Notes: generated by a model from the sequence alone, not told the origin. A stretch of DNA of 10,868 nt from Faecalicatena contorta (GCF_039521745.1 NZ_BAAACT010000106.1); one strand, 5' to 3'; positions 1-7,504 are shown, numbered from the stretch's first letter. A program made the numbers and translations.

Positions 1-10
1 TAACATTTGG

Positions 11-56
11 ACTTACCTATGTCCTGAAACTTTTTACTTACCTATGTCCTGAAACT
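11..56. repeat. Tandem 21-bp direct repeat at window edge
   Basis: Two identical 21-bp copies lie at 11-31 and 36-56, separated by four T residues, giving a 25-bp period. Each contains CCTATGTCCTGAAAC. The second copy is followed by GGAC, which forms a small inverted pair with the GTCC inside the repeat (46-49 and 57-60). No ORF crosses the repeat. Closely spaced identical repeats next to a gene boundary are typical of transposase-binding sites at insertion-sequence ends (the IS21 family has such repeats), but the window starts here and no transposase is visible, so that reading is only inference. Confidence 0.6.
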
Positions 57-124
57 GGACATTCTTATTGCTGGAGGCTGTGGATGTGTACCTCCTTGCG
101 TCGTAGGGGGGAGGCTGAAGTAGT

Positions 125-151
125 GGAAGCTTAGGCTTTGCCTAAGCTTCC
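125..151 (-). terminator. Perfect 12-bp stem-loop overlapping the end of the DUF5721-like gene
   Basis: Positions 125-136 and 140-151 are perfect inverted repeats (GGAAGCTTAGGC and its complement) with a 3-nt loop. The structure includes the stop codon of the leftward gene (142-144). No T-run follows on either strand, so it is not a canonical intrinsic terminator. It may still stabilise the mRNA 3' end or terminate inefficiently. Confidence 0.4.
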
Positions 152-630
152 AGGTCGTAGGGGATTTGTTTTTGAGTGAAGAATTTTTGGACCATGGTGT
201 CCCAGGATTTTTCGAGGGATTTGTCCATGGTGAAGGTTTTTAGGGAGGTGCCTGTTATGCATTGGAGGGTTGTGCCGTCATAGCGGATGTTGAGGTATAG
301 GCCCTGGATTTGGTCGGGGGTGAAGTCCAGGCGGTTCTGGGCAATGAGGCGGGCTGTGTTCTGGGGGGACAGGCGGAAGATGAATTTGAAACTGAGGGGC
401 GTTTTTCTGCCTTTGATCAGGGTGAAGCAGTACTCTCTCAGGGTTTTCCAGAGGGAGTATTCCGGAATGTTTTCTTCTTCGGGGTAAAAGGATTTTTGGA
501 CGAAACCGTCTATTGTGAATGTGTTGAAGGTGACGATTTCTCCTTCTATGAATTGGAAGCTGTCGAATGTTTCGGATAACAGAAGGTGTGACATAAAGTC
601 TTTAATACTGGTTAGGCGCAGTGCGATCAT
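142..630 (-). CDS. DUF5721-like protein of unknown function
   Basis: A 162-residue soluble protein with no signal peptide or membrane segment. The N-terminus (MIALRLTSIKDFMSHLLLSE, followed by a FQFIEGEIVTFNTFTIDGF stretch at about 26-43) and the later KTPLSFKFIF stretch (about 76-85) match my memory of the DUF5721 family, small single-domain proteins common in Clostridia with no assigned function. The frame stays open upstream to 723, but I place the start at the ATG at 628-630 because a perfect GGAGG lies 8 nt before it (639-643) and the extra 31 residues look like translated leader. It is transcribed divergently from the acylation operon and stands alone. Family assignment is from recall of sequence character; no function is inferred. 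Confidence 0.75.
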   Translation of the reverse strand: MIALRLTSIKDFMSHLLLSETFDSFQFIEGEIVTFNTFTIDGFVQKSFYPEEENIPEYSLWKTLREYCFTLIKGRKTPLSFKFIFRLSPQNTARLIAQNRLDFTPDQIQGLYLNIRYDGTTLQCITGTSLKTFTMDKSLEKSWDTMVQKFFTQKQIPYDLEA

Positions 631-638
631 ATTGTTTT

Positions 639-643
639 CCTCC
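639..643 (-). promoter_or_regulatory. Start-deciding ribosome binding site of the DUF5721-like gene
   Basis: On the minus strand this is GGAGG, 8 nt before the ATG at 630. The upstream in-frame ATG at 723 lacks a comparable site at that spacing, so this site sets the start. Confidence 0.7.
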
Positions 644-673
644 GCGATGATTATCAAATAAAGCCTGTTTGTT

Positions 674-682
674 ATTGTAACA
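674..682 (-). promoter_or_regulatory. Possible extended -10 promoter for the DUF5721-like gene
   Basis: Read on the minus strand this is TGTTACAAT, an extended -10 (TGn) with a 5/6 match to TATAAT. It would start transcription near 667, about 37 nt before the start codon. No good -35 lies 17 nt upstream, so the call rests on the extended -10 alone. Confidence 0.4.
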
Positions 683-760
683 TAAAATCCGGGCGGCGGG
701 TAGGAGAAAAATGGCTCTGTCAAAACAGTAATGAAAAATGAGGCGAATCAGGTGGAAAGA

Positions 761-789
761 TTGACTTTTAAGGGTAAAAAAAGTATTAT
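761..789 (+). promoter_or_regulatory. Sigma-A-type promoter of the acylation operon
   Basis: TTGACT (761-766) and TATTAT (784-789) are separated by exactly 17 nt, each 5/6 to the vegetative consensus. The predicted start near 796 leaves a leader of about 37 nt before the first ATG. No operator-like palindrome overlaps it. It can serve all five rightward genes up to 5487, since no terminator is seen between them. Confidence 0.75.
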
Positions 790-832
790 AAAAAGTACGG
801 AAACAGGATAAAGCGAAAGGTCTTAGTAACAT

Positions 833-1600
833 ATGATGAAAATGAAAAGACGAAAGTCGATAATATACTGCTGTGCGGCGGTCGGTTTGGTGATTGTCAT
901 TATACTTGCAGCGGAGGGAATCAACAGCCTGACCAGGAATAAGGTGGATACTTCCGAGGGCCTGGAGATTATAAAACAGGCGTCCTCAGCGGATGTGAAG
1001 AATATTGAGAATAAGATGGAAAAGCTGGAGGAGAAGGACAGAGAGAATCAGGAAGTTCAAGAGGAAATTAAGAACAGAAATTATAAGGCTGTTTTTGCGA
1101 ACGCTGTAATTATGGGGGATTCCATCTCTGAGGCATTTATGGAATATGATCTTCTGAATGCTTCCAGTGTTGTGGCAAAGATTGGCGTGGAACTGGATCA
1201 GCTGGATGAGCAGATCGAAAGTGTGGCGCAGATTAATCCCCAGGTTATTTTCCTTGCCTATGGGATGAATGATATTATTGCAACCAGAGGGGATACGGAT
1301 GAGTTTGTGAAGCAGTACGATGAGCTGTTTAAGAAACTTCAGGAGAAACTACCAGATGCCAAGATTTTTGTGAACTCGATCTTTCCTGTGCAGGAACAGG
1401 AGATTGAACGCGAACCGGCTTATAAGAACCTGGATCAGTATAATGAAGCTCTGCATGCCCTGTGCGACAAGAGGCAGATCGCCTTCATCGATAATACGGA
1501 ACTTGTGTCAGACAGTTATTATGAGGAGGACGGTGTACATTTTAAAGCGTCTTTCTATCCATTCTGGCTGAACAGGATGGCGGAGGTGGCCTCACTATGA
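833..1600 (+). CDS. Membrane-anchored SGNH/GDSL-family hydrolase or acyltransferase
   Basis: A 255-residue protein, probably an extracytoplasmic esterase or acyl-transfer enzyme acting on an envelope glycan. A basic N-terminus (MMKMKRRK) precedes one hydrophobic segment at about 10-28, consistent with an uncleaved anchor. Residues about 47-82 are charged and heptad-like, a likely coiled-coil stalk. The SGNH fold follows: block I GDS (95-97, nucleophile Ser97), a block II glycine (Gly118), block III GMND (144-147, oxyanion Asn146), and block V DGVH (233-236, Asp233 and His236). All catalytic residues are present. An AAAGG site 12 nt upstream is weak, and a second ATG follows directly. It leads a tight operon with an MBOAT acyltransferase, which suggests it transfers or removes acyl groups; the substrate cannot be read from sequence. 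Confidence 0.85.
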   Translation: MMKMKRRKSIIYCCAAVGLVIVIILAAEGINSLTRNKVDTSEGLEIIKQASSADVKNIENKMEKLEEKDRENQEVQEEIKNRNYKAVFANAVIMGDSISEAFMEYDLLNASSVVAKIGVELDQLDEQIESVAQINPQVIFLAYGMNDIIATRGDTDEFVKQYDELFKKLQEKLPDAKIFVNSIFPVQEQEIEREPAYKNLDQYNEALHALCDKRQIAFIDNTELVSDSYYEEDGVHFKASFYPFWLNRMAEVASL

Positions 1601-2127
1601 TGAACAGAGAATTAGACCATGTGGAGAGCAGAAATGGGGCGGGAAGCACAAAACGTCCTGGTGTTGCGGAGATCGCCAAGTATGTGGTAATGGCTGTGAT
1701 TCTTGTCTATATTGTTCTGCTGATGATCTATACGAGCGGCAGCACCAAGTCTTTTGAAACCATACAGAAGGCGGTGGAGTCTGTCCTGGATACCGGGAAT
1801 CTGAAAAAGGCAGAGGGACAGGGCCTGAAGCGTTACTATGGCCTTAACAGTGCGGATTATGACGGAGTGATGCTGTATACTTCCGAGAGCAGTATGTCTG
1901 CGGAAGAAGTGCTATTGATAAAGGTTAAGAACGAAGGACAGATGAAACGGGTAAAGGAAGCTGTCGAAAAGAGAATCGCAAATAGAAAAAATGATTTCGA
2001 GGGCTATGCACCAAAGGAAGTCCAGCTGCTGGAACAGTCGGAATTGTCTGTAAGGGGAAAGTTTCTTTTTCTGGCCATAGCACCCAAAGCGGCGGAGTAT
2101 AAAGAAGCATTTGCAAAAAGTCTGTAA
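1597..2127 (+). CDS. DUF4358 domain-containing membrane-anchored protein
   Basis: A 176-residue protein with a hydrophilic N-terminal tail (1-24), a single transmembrane segment at about 25-46, and an extracytoplasmic domain of about 125 residues. The domain has the pattern I associate with DUF4358: a YYGLNSADYDGVMLY stretch at about 80-94, an amphipathic helix around 105-130, and YAPKEVQLLEQ near 137-147. The function of DUF4358 is not known. The start overlaps the preceding stop (ATGA at 1597-1600), with GGAGGTGG upstream, which implies translational coupling; a second ATG follows directly, so the true start could be 1600. Its place between an SGNH enzyme and an MBOAT enzyme suggests an accessory or assembly role at the membrane, an inference from context only. 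Confidence 0.75.
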   Translation: MMNRELDHVESRNGAGSTKRPGVAEIAKYVVMAVILVYIVLLMIYTSGSTKSFETIQKAVESVLDTGNLKKAEGQGLKRYYGLNSADYDGVMLYTSESSMSAEEVLLIKVKNEGQMKRVKEAVEKRIANRKNDFEGYAPKEVQLLEQSELSVRGKFLFLAIAPKAAEYKEAFAKSL

Positions 2128-2151
2128 AATACGGGGAGAGGAAGCTGGAAA

Positions 2152-3564
2152 ATGTTATTTAGCAGTATCACGTTTTTGTTTATATTTCTGCCGGTGACAC
2201 TGGCGTTATATTTTATAGTGCCGCACAAGTTCCGGAATATAATCATGCTGATTGCCAGCCTGATTTTTTATGCGTGGGGGGAGCCGGTTTATATTATATT
2301 GATGCTTCTTTCCATCCTGTTGAATTATGTATGCGGACTTGACATATACCACAAGGAAGGCGATCCGCAGAAGGCCCGCAGGAGTCTCATTTTTGCTGTT
2401 GTATGCAATTTGCTGCTGCTGGGGTTTTTTAAATATTATGGATTTGTACTGGACAGCCTGAATGCTGTACTGCCGGTGGATATACCGTACAGGGAACTTC
2501 CGCTGCCAATTGGGATTTCATTTTATACATTCCAGGCGTTGTCTTATATTATAGACGTCTACAGAAAAGAGGTCAGGCCGCAGAAGAATATTCTGTATTT
2601 TGCAATGTACATCAGTATGTTCCCACAGCTGATCGCAGGGCCGATCGTACGTTATATTGACATCGAGGAACAGCTGAAAAACCGCACGGTAACTATGAGG
2701 AAGTTTGGGCAGGGGGCCGAATACTTTATCATCGGCCTTGCAAAGAAAGTCATACTGGCAAACTCCGTGGGACAGGTTTTTGACCAGATATCAGGCCTGC
2801 AGATGGGGAGTTTTTCCGTGTTGACGGCCTGGGTCGGCTGTGTGTCTTTTGCCTTTCAGATCTATTTCGATTTCAGCGGATACTCTGACATGGCGGTAGG
2901 ACTGGGAAAAATGTTTGGATTTGAATTCCGCAGGAACTTTGACTATCCCTATACTTCCTCCAGTATCACGGAATTCTGGAGGCGGTGGCATATTTCTCTG
3001 AGCACCTGGTTCCGGGAGTATGTTTATATTCCTCTGGGCGGGAACCGCTGTACGCAGTCCAGGCAGATTATGAATCTCCTGGTGGTATGGATGCTGACCG
3101 GTCTCTGGCACGGATCCGCATGGAATTTTTTGTTTTGGGGGCTGTACTATGGGCTCCTGCTTGTACTGGAAAAGTTTGTCTGGGGAAAGGCGCTGGAGCG
3201 GCTGCCCGATGTTGTGAGGCACATTTATTCTATTGTGCTTGTCATGATTGGGTGGGTCTTTTTCTTCAGTCCGAGCCTCGGCTATGCAGTGCGGTACCTG
3301 AGCGCGATGTTCGGAGCGGGGGCAAGCGCGTTTATAGATAAGCAGGCTCTTTACTTTATACTGACCCATTGGCTCCTGTATGCTGTTGCAGTCCTGGGAT
3401 CCTCCGCAGCCGGATATTCACTCATCCGGAGGTTTGTCGGGGTTTTTGATGATAACAGGGCAAAGAAAACGGCGGCAGGGATCGTGTACATCGGAATGTT
3501 TTTGATCTCCATAGCATATCTGGTGACGGAGTCATTTAATCCATTTTTATATTTTAGATTCTAG
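2152..3564 (+). CDS. MBOAT-family membrane O-acyltransferase (AlgI/DltB-like)
   Basis: A 470-residue polytopic membrane protein with about ten hydrophobic segments. By family knowledge, such proteins take an acyl group from a cytoplasmic donor and pass it across the membrane to a partner protein or directly to a cell-surface polymer. The hallmark motifs are present: PQLIAGPIVRY at 158-168, FWRRWHISLSTWFREYVYIP at 275-294, and LTGLWHGSAWNFLFWG at 315-330 with the conserved His320 proposed as catalytic in AlgI and DltB; His280 is the second conserved histidine. A GGGGAGAGG lies about 10 nt before the ATG. Length is normal for the family. The neighbouring DHHW and SGNH proteins are the expected partners. 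It resembles AlgI more than a lipid acyltransferase, but the acyl group and acceptor are unknown. Confidence 0.93.
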   Translation: MLFSSITFLFIFLPVTLALYFIVPHKFRNIIMLIASLIFYAWGEPVYIILMLLSILLNYVCGLDIYHKEGDPQKARRSLIFAVVCNLLLLGFFKYYGFVLDSLNAVLPVDIPYRELPLPIGISFYTFQALSYIIDVYRKEVRPQKNILYFAMYISMFPQLIAGPIVRYIDIEEQLKNRTVTMRKFGQGAEYFIIGLAKKVILANSVGQVFDQISGLQMGSFSVLTAWVGCVSFAFQIYFDFSGYSDMAVGLGKMFGFEFRRNFDYPYTSSSITEFWRRWHISLSTWFREYVYIPLGGNRCTQSRQIMNLLVVWMLTGLWHGSAWNFLFWGLYYGLLLVLEKFVWGKALERLPDVVRHIYSIVLVMIGWVFFFSPSLGYAVRYLSAMFGAGASAFIDKQALYFILTHWLLYAVAVLGSSAAGYSLIRRFVGVFDDNRAKKTAAGIVYIGMFLISIAYLVTESFNPFLYFRF

Positions 3565-3572
3565 GTGGGAAT

Positions 3573-4736
3573 ATGAAGAATAACAGAAGGAAAAAGAAGC
3601 GGTGGGTTGATGGCTTTATTGGAAAAGCATTTATCATCTGCCTGCTGATACTAATATTAGGTAATCTGCTCGTTCCGGATAAGAAAAAGTCTGACGAGGA
3701 GAACCGCATGCTGTCGGAAAAACCAAAACTGACAATAGGCGCACTGACGTCCGGCAGCTATATGGAACAGTATGAAAGCTACCAGTCCGACCAGTTTATC
3801 GGAAGGAATATGTGGCGGAAGCTGAAGGTTACGCTGAACCGGTTTGGCGGAAGCAAAGAAGAAAATGGTGTATTTATTGGGAAGAAGAATCAACTTCTGG
3901 AAGATATTGCGGCGCCGGATAAAGATTTGTTACACAGCAATGTGGCGGCCATCAAGGCATTTTCAGAGCGCTACAGCGATATTCCGGTTACGATGCTGCT
4001 GGTACCAGATGCTGCAAACATACTCAGCAGCAGCCTGCCTTCCCTTGCCACGGTTGCGGATCAGAGTACCAGCATCGGCCTTGTAAAAAAGGAGCTGGGA
4101 GACTCTGTACAGTGGGTGGATGCGGTTAAGGTTCTGAATAAGCATAAGGATGAAAAGATATACTATAAGACAGACCATCACTGGACAACACTGGGGGCAT
4201 TTTACGCCTTCCAGGAGGCGGCGGGGAAGCTAGGCATCTCGGCGGATGTCTCAAGTGTGTATGCGTCCTATCCGGTGACCACAGACTTTAACGGGATTCT
4301 GGCGGCAAAAAGCGGCTGCCGTATGAATGTCAGGGAAGAGATCGACATCTATGTGCCGAAAGACACAGATAATGACGTGACAGTGAATTATGTAGACGAA
4401 CAAAAGAAGACCACCTCCCTGTACGAGGCGGATCAGCTGGATACAAGAGATAAGTACGCCGTTTTTCTGGGCGGCAATACCTCGGTGATCGATATTAAAA
4501 CCATGGCGGAGAACCGGGACAGGCTGCTGGTGGTTAAGGATTCTTACGCCAATTGTTTTGTACCGTTTCTGACGCCTTATTTCCGGGAGATTGTCATGAT
4601 TGACCCAAGGTATTATACCGGAAATATCCAGGATGCTATGGAAACATATCAGATTACTGATGTGCTGTTCCTTTACAGCGGCAACACATTTTTCCAGGAT
4701 AATAACATAAGCGGAGCGTTGGGCAGTGAGCAATAA
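3573..4736 (+). CDS. DHHW-motif SGNH-like acetyltransferase partner (AlgJ/AlgX-like)
   Basis: A 387-residue membrane-anchored protein. It has a very basic N-terminus (KNNRRKKKRW), one transmembrane segment at about 16-34, then the ENRMLSEKP motif (43-51) usual in this family. The large outer domain carries KTDHHWTTLGAF at 199-210, the signature that names the family, and VKDSYANCF at 321-329, the counterpart of the block I serine motif. The predicted catalytic set is Asp201, His203 and Ser324, inferred from the AlgJ/AlgX fold. In alginate-type systems such proteins accept the acyl group from the MBOAT partner and place it on the polysaccharide. The start is 9 nt after the MBOAT gene, and its ribosome site (AGGTGGGA, 3563-3570) overlaps that stop codon, showing close coupling. 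Confidence 0.88.
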   Translation: MKNNRRKKKRWVDGFIGKAFIICLLILILGNLLVPDKKKSDEENRMLSEKPKLTIGALTSGSYMEQYESYQSDQFIGRNMWRKLKVTLNRFGGSKEENGVFIGKKNQLLEDIAAPDKDLLHSNVAAIKAFSERYSDIPVTMLLVPDAANILSSSLPSLATVADQSTSIGLVKKELGDSVQWVDAVKVLNKHKDEKIYYKTDHHWTTLGAFYAFQEAAGKLGISADVSSVYASYPVTTDFNGILAAKSGCRMNVREEIDIYVPKDTDNDVTVNYVDEQKKTTSLYEADQLDTRDKYAVFLGGNTSVIDIKTMAENRDRLLVVKDSYANCFVPFLTPYFREIVMIDPRYYTGNIQDAMETYQITDVLFLYSGNTFFQDNNISGALGSEQ

Positions 4737-5487
4737 GATTAAACAGGAATTTATGAGCAAGAAGGAACCGGTCAGGCTGAATAAATATTTGAGTGAGGCC
4801 GGGGTCTGTTCCAGGAGGGAAGCCGACCGCCTGATTGAGAGCGGCAGGGTAATGGTCGACGGGAAAACAGCCGGCATGGGCATGAAGATATTGCCCGGCC
4901 AGGAGGTGCGCGTCGGCCGTAAGGTGGTTTCCCGCAGCGGGGAGATGGTTGTGCTGGCAGTGAATAAGCCTGCAGGAATCGTCTGCACGGAGGAGCACAG
5001 AGAGCAAAACAGTATTATAAGGTTTTTAAATTATCCCGCTAGGGTTACTTATGTCGGGCGTCTGGATAAGGATTCCAGGGGCCTGCTTCTTATGACCAAC
5101 AACGGGGACATCATCAATAAGATGATGCGTGCGGGAAACCGCCATGAAAAGGAATATAAGGTGAGAGTGGATAAGGCAATCACGCCGGACTTCCTGGAAA
5201 AGATGTCCGCAGGCGTGCCGATTTTGGATACGGTTACAAGGCCCTGCAGGGTGCAGAAGATCGGAAAGTATACATTTACCATTATTCTGACCCAGGGGCT
5301 GAACAGACAGATCCGAAGGATGTGCGGGGCACTGGGATATGAAGTGAAAGATCTGGTGAGAACCAGAATTATGAACATAGAATTGGGAAAGCTAAGAGAA
5401 GGAGAATACCGAAAACTGACGGATCAGGAACTGGACTGTCTCTATGAACAAATCAGGGATTCCTCCAATGAAACTGTGATCAGCTAG
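4726..5487 (+). CDS. rluF: 23S rRNA pseudouridine synthase, RluF family
   Basis: A 253-residue cytoplasmic enzyme converting a uridine of 23S rRNA to pseudouridine (U2604 in E. coli RluF; the exact site here is inferred). It has an N-terminal S4 RNA-binding domain (about 17-63, VRLNKYLSEAGVCSRREADR) and an RsuA/RluB/E/F catalytic domain with GRLDKDSRGLLLMTNNGD (111-128), where Asp114 is the catalytic aspartate. HEKEYKV (140-146), SAGVPILDTVT (161-171) and GLNRQIRRMCGALGYEV (191-207) match RluF particularly well. The start is ambiguous: a GTG at 4726 with GGAG 9 nt upstream gives an 11-nt overlap with the DHHW gene, while an ATG at 4753 with AGGA close upstream would remove nine residues, leaving MSKKEPVRLNKYL. 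It lies at the end of the acylation operon without an obvious functional link. Confidence 0.92.
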   Translation: MSNKIKQEFMSKKEPVRLNKYLSEAGVCSRREADRLIESGRVMVDGKTAGMGMKILPGQEVRVGRKVVSRSGEMVVLAVNKPAGIVCTEEHREQNSIIRFLNYPARVTYVGRLDKDSRGLLLMTNNGDIINKMMRAGNRHEKEYKVRVDKAITPDFLEKMSAGVPILDTVTRPCRVQKIGKYTFTIILTQGLNRQIRRMCGALGYEVKDLVRTRIMNIELGKLREGEYRKLTDQELDCLYEQIRDSSNETVIS

Positions 5488-5518
5488 AAAACGCCGCCCG
5501 GGACAGGGGGGAGTATAT

Positions 5519-5524
5519 TATAAT
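5519..5524 (+). promoter_or_regulatory. Possible -10 element upstream of the DNA ligase gene
   Basis: A perfect TATAAT lies in the 61-nt gap before the ligase start, 24 nt ahead of the ATG. No -35 is found at 16-18 nt (the region is GC-rich: GCCCGG). The nearest TTGACA-like box, GGGACA at 5500-5505, is only 13 nt away. It may be a weak promoter or chance. Confidence 0.3.
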
Positions 5525-5548
5525 GTAAAAACAGGCAGGAGAGTATTT

Positions 5549-7504
5549 ATGGCAGACAAGAAGAAAAGAATGCAGGAGCTGGTCGAGCTCCTCAACCGCG
5601 CGCGCCGTGCATATGAGCAGGAAGACACGGAGATTATGAGCAATTACGAATACGATAAATTGTATGATGAACTTCTGGGACTGGAACAGGAATTGGGAAC
5701 AACTCTTGCATCCAGTCCTACCATTAATGTAGGGTATGAAGTGCTCAGCGAGCTTCCGAAGGAGAGGCATGAGCGGCCCATGCTTTCGCTGGATAAGACG
5801 AAAGATGTGGAGCAGCTGAAGACATTTCTCGGAGAGAAGGAGGCGGTGATCTCCTGGAAACTGGACGGTCTGACAATCGTACTGACCTATCGGGATAAAA
5901 CGCTGGTCAAGGCAGTTACAAGAGGCAACGGGGAAGTCGGGGAAGTGATAACTAATAATGCGAAAGTATTCAAAAATCTTCCCATAAACATTCCCTACTC
6001 TGGGGAGCTGATCCTGAGAGGAGAGGCCGTGATCGGGTATCAGGATTTTGAAAAGATCAATGCAGAGATTGAGGACGTGGATGCAAAGTACAAGAATCCC
6101 CGGAATCTCTGCAGCGGCTCTGTACGCCAGCTGAATAACGAGATTACAGCAAAACGCAATGTCCGGTTTTTTGCATTCAGTCTTGTGAGCGCGGAAGGAG
6201 TGGATTTTCATAACTCCCGGGCTGAACAGTTTGACTGGCTGGAGAAACAGGGGTTTGAAGTGGTGGAACACCATTTGGTTACAGCGGAGACGATTGAGGA
6301 GCAGGTAGAGTGGTTTGCACGGCAGATTGCGGAAAATGATTTTCCGTCGGACGGGCTCGTGCTTGTCTACGATGATATTGCCTATGGGCAGTCGCTGGGG
6401 GCAACCGCAAAGTTCCCAAGAGATTCCTATGCTTTTAAATGGGCGGATGAGATCCGTGAGACGAAGCTGCTGGAGATTGAATGGAGCCCTTCCAGAACCG
6501 GATTGATCAATCCGGTTGCCATATTTGAGCCCGTAGAACTGGAGGGGACTACGGTCAGCCGCGCCAGCGTGCATAATCTTAGTATCATGGAAGACCTGGA
6601 ACTCGGCGCCGGTGACAGGATCCAGGTGTATAAAGCCAACATGATTATCCCGCAGATAGCGGAAAACCTGACCCGAAGCGGTGTGAAGGGCATTCCGGAT
6701 GCCTGTCCCGTATGCGGGCATGATACCAGGATATCTATGGAAAATGACACCAAAACGTTGTACTGCACAAATCCGCTCTGCCAGGCAAAGCAGATCAAAT
6801 CCTTTGCTCTTTTTGTCAGCAGGGATGCCATGAATATGGAAGGGCTCTCAGAAGCGACGCTGGAAAAGTTTATAGCAAGGGGGTTCATAAAGGATTATAC
6901 AGACATTTTCCATCTGGACAGATACGAAGAAGATATCAAAACAATGGATGGATTTGGTGAAAAATCCTATGTCAATCTGATCAACAGTGTGGAAAACTCC
7001 AGGAATACAACGCTGCCCAGGCTGGTATACAGCCTGGGAATTGCCAATATCGGAGTGGCGAATGCAAAAATGATCTGCAAGGCGCTGGACTATGATCCCG
7101 GAAGGCTGACAGAGGCTACGGTCGAGGAATTAAGCGGGATTTCAGGAGTGGGTGGTGTCATAGCAAAGGCTTTTGCGGACTATTTTGCAGATCCTGTACA
7201 CAGAGAACTCTTTGAAAGGCTTCTCAAAGAAGTAAAGATTCCAAAGGAAGAGGTACAGGCGGGAGCACAGGTTTTTGAGAATCTGAATTTTGTAATAACA
7301 GGCAGCGTGGAACATTTTTCCAACCGGAATGAGGTGAAAGAGGTGATTGAGTCCCGGGGCGGGAAAGTAACCGGATCCGTTACCTCAAAAACAAACTATT
7401 TGATTAACAACGACGTGCAATCTGCCTCCTCCAAAAACAAAAAAGCAAGGGAGCTGGGAATTCCGATCATATCAGAGGAAGAATTCTTAAGAATGCTTGA
7501 ATAA
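5549..7504 (+). CDS. ligA: Divergent NAD-dependent DNA ligase (LigA family)
   Basis: A 651-residue protein that should seal nicks using NAD, with the complete LigA architecture: Ia domain (about 1-65), adenylation domain with KLDG at 104-107 (nucleophile Lys104), OB fold (about 310-380), zinc finger (Cys386, Cys389, Cys406, Cys411), HhH repeats (about 430-550) and BRCT (about 575-651). AGGAGAG at 5537-5543 supports the start. Several normally conserved residues differ from E. coli LigA: position 32 is Asn (Asp32), position 23 is Glu (His23), the residue two before the catalytic Lys is Ser (Glu113), RGDG..GED is RGNG..GEV (125-133), and motif IV DGVVIK reads DGLVLV (268-273), losing the lysine. 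Glu159, Arg185, Arg193 and the motif V Lys297 are kept. It is probably a Clostridia-specific lineage or second ligase; whether it is the housekeeping enzyme cannot be decided here. Confidence 0.9.
   Translation: MADKKKRMQELVELLNRARRAYEQEDTEIMSNYEYDKLYDELLGLEQELGTTLASSPTINVGYEVLSELPKERHERPMLSLDKTKDVEQLKTFLGEKEAVISWKLDGLTIVLTYRDKTLVKAVTRGNGEVGEVITNNAKVFKNLPINIPYSGELILRGEAVIGYQDFEKINAEIEDVDAKYKNPRNLCSGSVRQLNNEITAKRNVRFFAFSLVSAEGVDFHNSRAEQFDWLEKQGFEVVEHHLVTAETIEEQVEWFARQIAENDFPSDGLVLVYDDIAYGQSLGATAKFPRDSYAFKWADEIRETKLLEIEWSPSRTGLINPVAIFEPVELEGTTVSRASVHNLSIMEDLELGAGDRIQVYKANMIIPQIAENLTRSGVKGIPDACPVCGHDTRISMENDTKTLYCTNPLCQAKQIKSFALFVSRDAMNMEGLSEATLEKFIARGFIKDYTDIFHLDRYEEDIKTMDGFGEKSYVNLINSVENSRNTTLPRLVYSLGIANIGVANAKMICKALDYDPGRLTEATVEELSGISGVGGVIAKAFADYFADPVHRELFERLLKEVKIPKEEVQAGAQVFENLNFVITGSVEHFSNRNEVKEVIESRGGKVTGSVTSKTNYLINNDVQSASSKNKKARELGIPIISEEEFLRMLE

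Noticed and set aside
718..723. Perfect TTGACA on the minus strand between the divergent genes
   Set aside because: No -10 occurs 15-19 nt downstream (the region is CCCGCC-like), so it does not make a promoter for the DUF5721-like gene.
2791..3369. Leftward frame of 192 codons inside the MBOAT gene
   Set aside because: Antisense to a strongly conserved membrane acyltransferase; the translation is proline- and histidine-rich low-quality sequence typical of shadow frames.
5480..6721. Long leftward open frame of 413 codons antisense to the DNA ligase gene
   Set aside because: It lies wholly opposite a clear LigA coding sequence, shows no recognisable domain and looks like a frame kept open by the codon use of the real gene.
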